Source of the DNA: Goniomonas avonlea
Lineage: Eukaryota > Cryptophyceae > Goniomonadida > Goniomonadaceae
DNA length: 12,853 bases
Assembly (NCBI GenBank): GCA_003573635.1
Contig: QUTJ01031565.1
Span: 1 to 12,853 of the forward strand
Reading direction: 5' to 3'
Shown: piece after piece, positions 8,436 to 12,853 of the stretch
How positions within the stretch are numbered: position 1 is the stretch's first letter
How the letters are laid out: the number at the start of each line of letters is the position of its first letter
Notes under the pieces: model-generated
Database searches by the model: none
What the model was told of the DNA's origin: nothing
The model's input: the letters and a program-made list of their open reading frames with translations, nothing else
Translations under genes and position numbers: made by a program

Positions 8436-10334
8436 ATGGCCTTGCAGCTGAAGCTCAACCAGGAACGGTTCATCCCGTTGTTGGAAAAACTTATCGGCGA
8501 GTCTGAGTTTGTGCAGAACAACCCTCCTGAGCACATTCCGGAAGGTGCGCGTTTTGTTGTTTCTGTTCGCGTTGCCTGACACCGTGTCGCAGAGGACCGC
8601 GTTGTTCGTCACGTGCTGGCGGTTCTCGAACCCCTTTCCACCAAGAACGGCGGGCCCCTGATCGTGGAGCAGGTTTAATTTGTTATTGTTGTTGCTTGAG
8701 GTGACGCGTGCCCAGCTGTCATACACGCCTGGTCGATCCAACATCTATGTTGAGTACCCGGGCTCCCTTGGCCACGAAAAGGTTGTGTCCTTCGTTGGCT
8801 CTCACATGGACGTTGTGACCGCGGACCGCTCAAAATGGACAGTTGATCCTTTCAAGTTGACTCGGGGTCAGTTGTTTTTGTCGTGTAGTCCCAGCTCACC
8901 CGCCCTCCTCGAAGACGGGGACAAGCTCTACGGTCGCGGCACAACGGACTGTCTCGGACACGTGGCACTCATCACCGACTTGATGGCACAGCTTGCGGAA
9001 AAAAAGCCTTCGCTCAAGGCATCTGTGTGTGTTCTGTTCATCTGTAACGAGGAGAACGCCACTGTGGTCGACATTGGAGTCGATCGTGTTGCCAAAGAGG
9101 GCAAGATTGATCACGTAGCGCAATCACACACTGGCCCTGAAGAGTTTTCTCACTCTGCCCTCACAGTTGAAGAATGGTCCCTTGCTCTGGTGTGATGTTG
9201 CCGACTCGCAGGCCTGCATGGCCACTGGTACGCGGCGCCTGTCCTGTGGCCAAAGACTGACCACTCACAGGCGGTATCCGCCAATGGCGTTTGACTGCCA
9301 AGGGCAAGCTGTTCCATAGCGGGATTCCCCAGAAGGCCATGAATGCCATTGAGCTCGCACATGATGCTCTAGCGGCCATCCAGTCTCGTTTCTACCGCGA
9401 TTTCGCGGCGGGTCAGAAGGAGGCTGACTACAAATTTATTGTCGGCTCCACTCTGAAGCCGTGAGTTCCCGCGCTGCTCCATTCGATTTTTGTCCCTGGT
9501 CTCTCATGTCTGGATCCCCATAACATTGCGTTGTTCCTGACTCGGTGCTCTCAGCACGTACATGAGTTCTCCCGAGGGTTCGCGCAACATTATTCAAGGA
9601 GAGGCCGTGCTTGAGGGCGATATCCGCCTGACCCCCTTTTTTGACTGGAATGACGTCAAGGCCAAGGTCGACTCGTATGTTGCCGAGATCAACGCTGATG
9701 TCGGTGCTCTTGGTAAGCGCGAATTTCAAGATCCCCTTCCCTCCTAAACCTTGCTCCGTGCCACAAATATGGCTGTTGTTCACTCTGTAACACACTGTAC
9801 AGCCAAGGCGGACGTGAGAGGCCCAGGATCCAAGTACGAGCTCCCTGAGGAGGGCCTTAAGGCCGAGATTCAATTCGAGTTCATGGGTGCGGAATTATTT
9901 ATCATATCTGTTCTCGGTCCCGCTTCTTTTTGGTTGTTGTCTCGCCCACTGGTGTTGTTCTCGCTCTTCGTATGGAAGTTCCTGGACCCCACTCAACCCG
10001 TGACCAGGTGAGCCGCACTCTGGTGTGGCGTGTGATTTGACGTCCGTTGGATTCAAGGCCCTCAACAGTGCTGTGCAAGAAGTCACTGGTGTCGCCGCTC
10101 CTTATTCACTCACCGGTTCTCTTCCTCTCATTGCCGACCTCAAGCAGCAGGGCTTCGATGTGCAAATGATTGGTTTTGGCAAGGTCCGTGTCCCGAGGTT
10201 GTTTTGTGCTTGGTTTGACTTCATCACAGATGTGTGTATATCACGGACACGACGAGTACACGAACCTGAGCGACATGGCGAATGGCACCATGATTCTTTC
10301 GCGTATGATTGAGCTGGTGGACGCTGCGTGTTAG
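8436..10334 (+). CDS. M20-family metallopeptidase, acetylornithine-deacetylase-like, ten exons
   Basis: Exons: 8436-8544, 8593-8672, 8716-8866, 8915-9114, 9167-9227, 9271-9460, 9555-9712, 9803-9886, 10008-10183, 10230-10334. They join in frame into 437 residues; every intron is GT-AG and the phases agree. Family landmarks lie in order: NNPPE-HIPEEDRVV near residues 29-41, metal ligand His93 in GSHMDVV, bridging Asp125 in LYGRGTTDCLGH, Glu159-Glu160 in CNEEN (base and ligand), Asp190/Asp193 in CDVADSQ, His216 in LFHSG of the dimerisation domain, GEPHSGVACDL, and His408 in YHGHDEY near the C-terminus. M20 enzymes use two zinc ions to hydrolyse an N-acyl or peptide bond. By similarity this is the cytosolic ArgE-like class seen in Dictyostelium and kinetoplastids; the true substrate is unknown and arginine synthesis is not implied. 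No signal peptide is seen. All metal-site residues are present, so it should be active. Confidence 0.92.
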
Positions 10335-10566
10335 GTTGCCTGATTTCGCGCCCAACTCGAATATACTGCTCCTGTCCGCATATCTATTCCGTAACCGAGA
10401 ATCGGAATCCAACAGGAAATGTTTATTGGTTGAAGTGAAGAACGCGCTCAGGTGCAGTTGCAATTGGGACAAGTTTGTCCCTGGCATTCTGGTTGAACCA
10501 GGACGGCGCTGTGTAAATTCAGCTTGTGGCGGATAATGAAACAACAACTTAGACTCGAAAAGCATG
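10335..10566. other. Intergenic gap between convergent genes
   Basis: The peptidase gene and the LYR-motif gene end facing each other, so these 232 bp hold both 3' untranslated regions and both poly(A) sites. I see no AATAAA on either strand and no convincing RNA gene or coding signal. Short open frames across this stretch overlap the spliced last exon and have no recognisable content. Confidence 0.6.
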
Positions 10567-10806
10567 TCACTTCACAAGGTTCAACTGGTTTTGCAACTTC
10601 GCCGCTGCCTGTCGGCCATCAACGATGAGGCACTTGATGGTTTCTTCGTCCTCAACGAGACGGCTTCGCTCGAACTCGGCCCGAATAAGCTGGCGAATCT
10701 CTCCAGCATCATCCTTGTTCGGGACTCCAGCAACGCTTCTGAGTGCTTGCCGATAGAGTCGAAGAACCTCCGATCGAAGCATGAAGGCGCGCATGGAGAG
10801 GACCAT
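10567..10806 (-). CDS. LYRM2: LYR motif-containing protein, LYRM2-like
   Basis: A single-exon gene of 79 residues. The LYR tripeptide is at residues 17-19 (E-V-L-R-L-Y-R-Q-A-L-R), followed by the family's conserved Phe at 45 (R-A-E-F-E-R-S-R) and a second basic helix. The segment VPNKDD, then V-E-D-E-E-T-I-K and D-G-R-Q, follows the LYRM2 pattern rather than other LYR proteins. LYR proteins are small, mostly mitochondrial three-helix adaptors that bind acyl carrier protein and help assemble respiratory complexes or deliver iron-sulfur clusters; LYRM2 is linked to complex I. The frame is open further upstream to 11115, but the homology begins at LSMRAF, so the ATG at 10806 is preferred; the ATG at 10794 is an alternative. 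It ends 232 bp from the convergent peptidase gene. It is 208 bp from the divergent DENN-like gene. Confidence 0.85.
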   Translation of the reverse strand: MVLSMRAFMLRSEVLRLYRQALRSVAGVPNKDDAGEIRQLIRAEFERSRLVEDEETIKCLIVDGRQAAAKLQNQLNLVK

Positions 10807-11014
10807 CGCTTGCTCAGCCTTGCTTCGCTCAATAACTGCTGCTGGTAGCGCTCGGACCTGTTTTGAGGCCAAAAATTGTCCGCGGCTCACTCCCTGGATG
10901 ATGAAACGGATTATGTAGATTTTGATTATTTCTTTGGATGAGAGCAAGGTCATATACGGATAACGCTGCGCCTTTTGGGGCAAGCCTTTCTCGTTCGAAC
11001 AACATGTGGTGATC
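10807..11014. promoter_or_regulatory. Short bidirectional promoter between the LYRM2-like and DENN-like genes
   Basis: Only 208 bp separate two divergent starts, so transcription signals for both genes must lie here or inside the 5' ends. The stretch about 10905-10960 is AT-richer than its flanks. No specific element is recognised. The extension of the LYRM2-like frame through this region contains hydrophobic stretches but no homology, and is probably untranslated leader. Confidence 0.45.
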
Positions 11015-12643
11015 ATGACGGCCAGCGCCACAGCAACCGTGATCCCTCTCCAGGGCATTGTGCACTCAGTGTCTGTGATCGACTTTGATCGCGATGGGCA
11101 AAAGATCTTGCTCAAATTTCCAGATTTTCGGCTTACATGCGGGGATCAAGCCATCGTCGAGGGCACCATCTACGACGGTGCCGAACAACATGCAGAGGAT
11201 GCATCATTTTTGCTTTTGAAAGAAGGGGACGAGGTGTGTCCTGGCGAGTTTGTTTTGCCGTGCTGACTTACCCGCTCCCATGACAGGTTCTGTATGGTTT
11301 TGCTGTGCTTTGCCACCGGCCAAATCCCCAAGCGCCCAACGGCGTCGACCGCAAGGGCATGCTCATTTTCAGCTGGCGCCCTGTCTTTGACATATTCGAG
11401 CCAATGATGCGGCTTACTTTGGATAGCTTTCTCGAAACCAGGACGAAGAAGCCGCTCATAACGCTGTTCAATGCTCTGAACGCACACGACTTCAGCAGGA
11501 GTGGCTACCTCTTCCTGTATAACCAGGTCAGGTTGTCTGATGTTAAATTCCACACCTAACCCTGTTGCAGTTTTTCCCACTGTATCTGCCCCCCGAGCTT
11601 CACGAGGATGAGTTCGTTGGTGTTTCTGTTCGAGACTTGGTCAAAGCCTTTGGCATCGACACCATGCTACTCTGGTGCGCATTCCCCGTTGCCTTGAAAG
11701 GACTCCAAGTCGTGACTCACATTTTCTCCGAAAGGTATGGACTAGTCTTGGAGACCCGTGTCCTTTACTTCTCTGGCACCGCCCGTGCTGCGGGAATGTT
11801 CAGCCTTGCCTCGCCTCTCCTGGCCGCGCCGCTAAAGGGTTTCTCCCGCTTCATTGTTCCCAACGTCACTCGCTTCAGTCTTCACAAAGCCCTGGGCGAC
11901 AAGGTAGAGACCGCCTTTTGTTTACAGCACCGAATGGATGGTTGACGTGCTCCTGACAGCGACGGTACATTGCTGGGGCCGTGCACGCTCTGCTCAAGGA
12001 CTCCGCTGACTCGTACGACTTTTACGCTGACGGCAAAATCGGAAAGGTTTTCCATCAGGTAGATACACTGTCGGTGGCCGTCTCCGATTCCTTGGTCTTT
12101 TTGAAGTCGCCACCCGTTCTTCATGGACTGATCGCGATACCACGCAGACCCAAATTCGTGTGCCTGCCTCTGGGATGTCCTTCATCACGACAGTTGTCGA
12201 AGGTGTAAATTCTGGTCGTTCCGAAGGTTGGACGCGCCAGCAGTTTTGGCAGTACACTCAATCCGCCCTCGTTGCAATCAGCAACGGGTCGTCCACCGAC
12301 ACGGCTCTTGTTGGAGCACTGCCCAAGTCTCGAATGTACCAGAGGTGGCTGCGAGAGCTTCAACGAGGCTGTTTGTCCCCTTCGCCTGCACAGCGGCAGC
12401 ATTCTCTTGCTGAGCAAAAGATAGCACCGCCTGACGAGCTGGTACGACTCTCAGAGATATCAGAGTCACAGGTGCCACGATCACACCTCTCACGATCACC
12501 CTCACGATCATCGAGGTCCCCATGATGTGCCCCAGCGCTTCCGTGTGTTGGACCTGCTGGCGCAGGTGCCGTGTGATCTAACGGAAGCGGCGCTGCCTAT
12601 GTCTGCCGATATTTGCAACATCACCACCCCGTTGGTAGAGTGA
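11015..12643 (+). CDS. Probable divergent DENN-domain-like protein, seven exons
   Basis: Exons: 11015-11233, 11287-11526, 11571-11674, 11735-11903, 11960-12058, 12148-12441, 12536-12643. They join in frame into 410 residues with GT-AG introns of 53, 44, 60, 56, 89 and 94 nt. The order of motifs suggests a DENN module of the AVL9/LCHN (DENND11) or DENND10 kind: an N-terminal strand, LLLKEGDE-VLYGFAVLCHRP near 67-85, FSWRPVFDIFEP near 100, VSVRDLVKAFGIDTMLLW near 171-188 running into the LETRVLYFSG strand (about 192-202), and YIAGAVHALLKD near 247-258. DENN proteins are exchange factors for Rab GTPases in membrane traffic. The match is by pattern only, so the family is moderately sure while the gene model is firmer. 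The last splice joins P-P-D-E-L to R-F-R-V-L-D-L-L; the alternative without it ends at 12525 in a Ser/Arg tail that looks spurious. There is no transmembrane segment. Confidence 0.7.
12442..12535 (+). repeat. Last intron of the DENN-like gene with CACGATCAC repeats
   Basis: Within this proposed intron (donor GTACGA, acceptor CCCCAG) the nonamer CACGATCAC occurs at 12476-12484 and 12491-12499, with a one-base variant at 12503-12511. Read in the frame of the downstream exon this would give a His/Asp-rich stretch, so retention or an alternative acceptor would add unusual sequence. Simple-repeat drift inside an intron is the plainer explanation. Confidence 0.6.
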
Positions 12644-12713
12644 GAGCAGACAGAGACGACAACTCGGAGAGGACAGACACAGAGAACAGCCATCACCCGT
12701 TGCAACCACAGCC
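12644..12713 (+). promoter_or_regulatory. 70-bp gap between tandem genes
   Basis: Between the stop of the DENN-like gene and the next ATG lie 70 bp, rich in A, C and G (purine-rich at the left, pyrimidine-richer at the right). If both gene models are right, the upstream gene's 3' end and the downstream gene's promoter and leader must overlap. No specific element is recognised. Confidence 0.4.
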
Positions 12714-12853
12714 ATGACTGACCCACTCCAGCAGCAGCAGCAGCAGCAGCACCCAATGCCTGCCTCAGCCAGCGACCCAAAGGGTCCTGGAGCACCGACC
12801 CTCAAAACGGCTCCTCCTCAAAAGTCTCCCTCGCCAACCAATGACATCCCCCC
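12714..12853 (+). CDS. N-terminus of an unknown Gln/Pro-rich protein (partial)
   Basis: An ATG with G at -3 opens a frame that stays open to the right edge (46 codons). It begins MTDPL, then seven Gln in a row, then a Pro/Ser/Lys-rich stretch (GPGAPTLKTAPPQKSPSP). This composition is typical of a disordered N-terminal region of a eukaryotic regulatory or scaffold protein. No domain is visible, so no function is proposed. The true start could be elsewhere if the 5' end is spliced. Confidence 0.5.
   Translation, partial: MTDPLQQQQQQQHPMPASASDPKGPGAPTLKTAPPQKSPSPTNDIP
12729..12749 (+). repeat. (CAG)7 microsatellite coding Gln7
   Basis: Seven perfect CAG triplets in frame with the proposed ATG at 12714 encode a short polyglutamine run followed by CAC (His). 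Being uninterrupted, it is likely length-variable between strains. Confidence 0.85.

Noticed and set aside
9228-9270. Frames that read through introns of the peptidase gene, such as 9150-9362 minus and 9751-10011 plus
   Set aside because: They cross splice sites supported by motif continuity (for example ADSQACMATG joined to GIRQWRL) and have no content of their own.
10807-11115. N-terminal extension of the LYRM2-like frame with hydrophobic segments
   Set aside because: The open frame extends 103 codons upstream, but family similarity begins right at the internal Met at 10806, and the extension would run into exon 1 of the divergent DENN-like gene. It is more likely leader and promoter sequence.
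12442-12525. Unspliced C-terminus of the DENN-like protein ending in a Ser/Arg tail
   Set aside because: Splicing 12442-12535 gives matching phases, good donor and acceptor, and a natural-looking C-terminus (RFRVLDLLAQ ... PLVE); the Ser/Arg tail comes only from the CACGATCAC-type repeats.
12278-12805. Minus-strand frames over the right end with Cys or Ala runs
   Set aside because: They are antisense readings of the CAG tract and of exon sequence; the runs are simply the complement of CAG repeats.

Overview
This window looks like nuclear DNA of a compact, fairly GC-rich unicellular eukaryote (a protist). The evidence is one very long open frame coding a secreted repeat protein, two neighbouring genes broken by many short GT-AG introns (43 to 121 nt), purine at -3 of every proposed start, and genes 70 to 330 bp apart. 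I cannot name the lineage from sequence alone. The dense cis-introns argue against bacteria and against kinetoplastids, although the peptidase resembles the kinetoplastid form of its family.

Layout. (1) Positions 8108 down to the left edge, minus strand: one uninterrupted frame of at least 2,702 codons, read here codon by codon with no in-frame stop, running off the window. It starts with a signal peptide. About 19 repeats of roughly 86 residues follow (block A, core W-x-S-D-T/S-S-L-x-C), then at least 11 repeats of roughly 94 residues (block B, core G-G ... Y-x-C-x-F ... L-x-C-x-x-P-x-W). Both resemble IPT/TIG-type immunoglobulin-like domains, so this is most likely a giant cell-surface or secreted protein. 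(2) Positions 8109-8435: a shared divergent promoter with an AT-rich core. (3) Positions 8436-10334, plus: a ten-exon M20-family metallopeptidase of the eukaryotic acetylornithine-deacetylase-like type, 437 residues. (4) Positions 10567-10806, minus: a 79-residue LYR-motif protein close to LYRM2. (5) Positions 11015-12643, plus: a seven-exon, 410-residue protein that I read as a divergent DENN-domain-like protein. (6) Positions 12714 to the right edge, plus: the start of a Gln/Pro-rich protein.

The genes do not look like a functional pathway: a cell-surface protein, a cytosolic peptidase, a probable mitochondrial assembly factor and a probable membrane-traffic factor sit side by side, as is usual in a compact eukaryotic genome. 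Two intergenic regions (8109-8435 and 10807-11014) are head-to-head and probably serve as bidirectional promoters. The most notable object is the giant repeat gene: it has no intron in 8.1 kb while its two spliced neighbours carry nine and six introns in under 2 kb each. I see no mobile element, CRISPR array, tRNA or rRNA.
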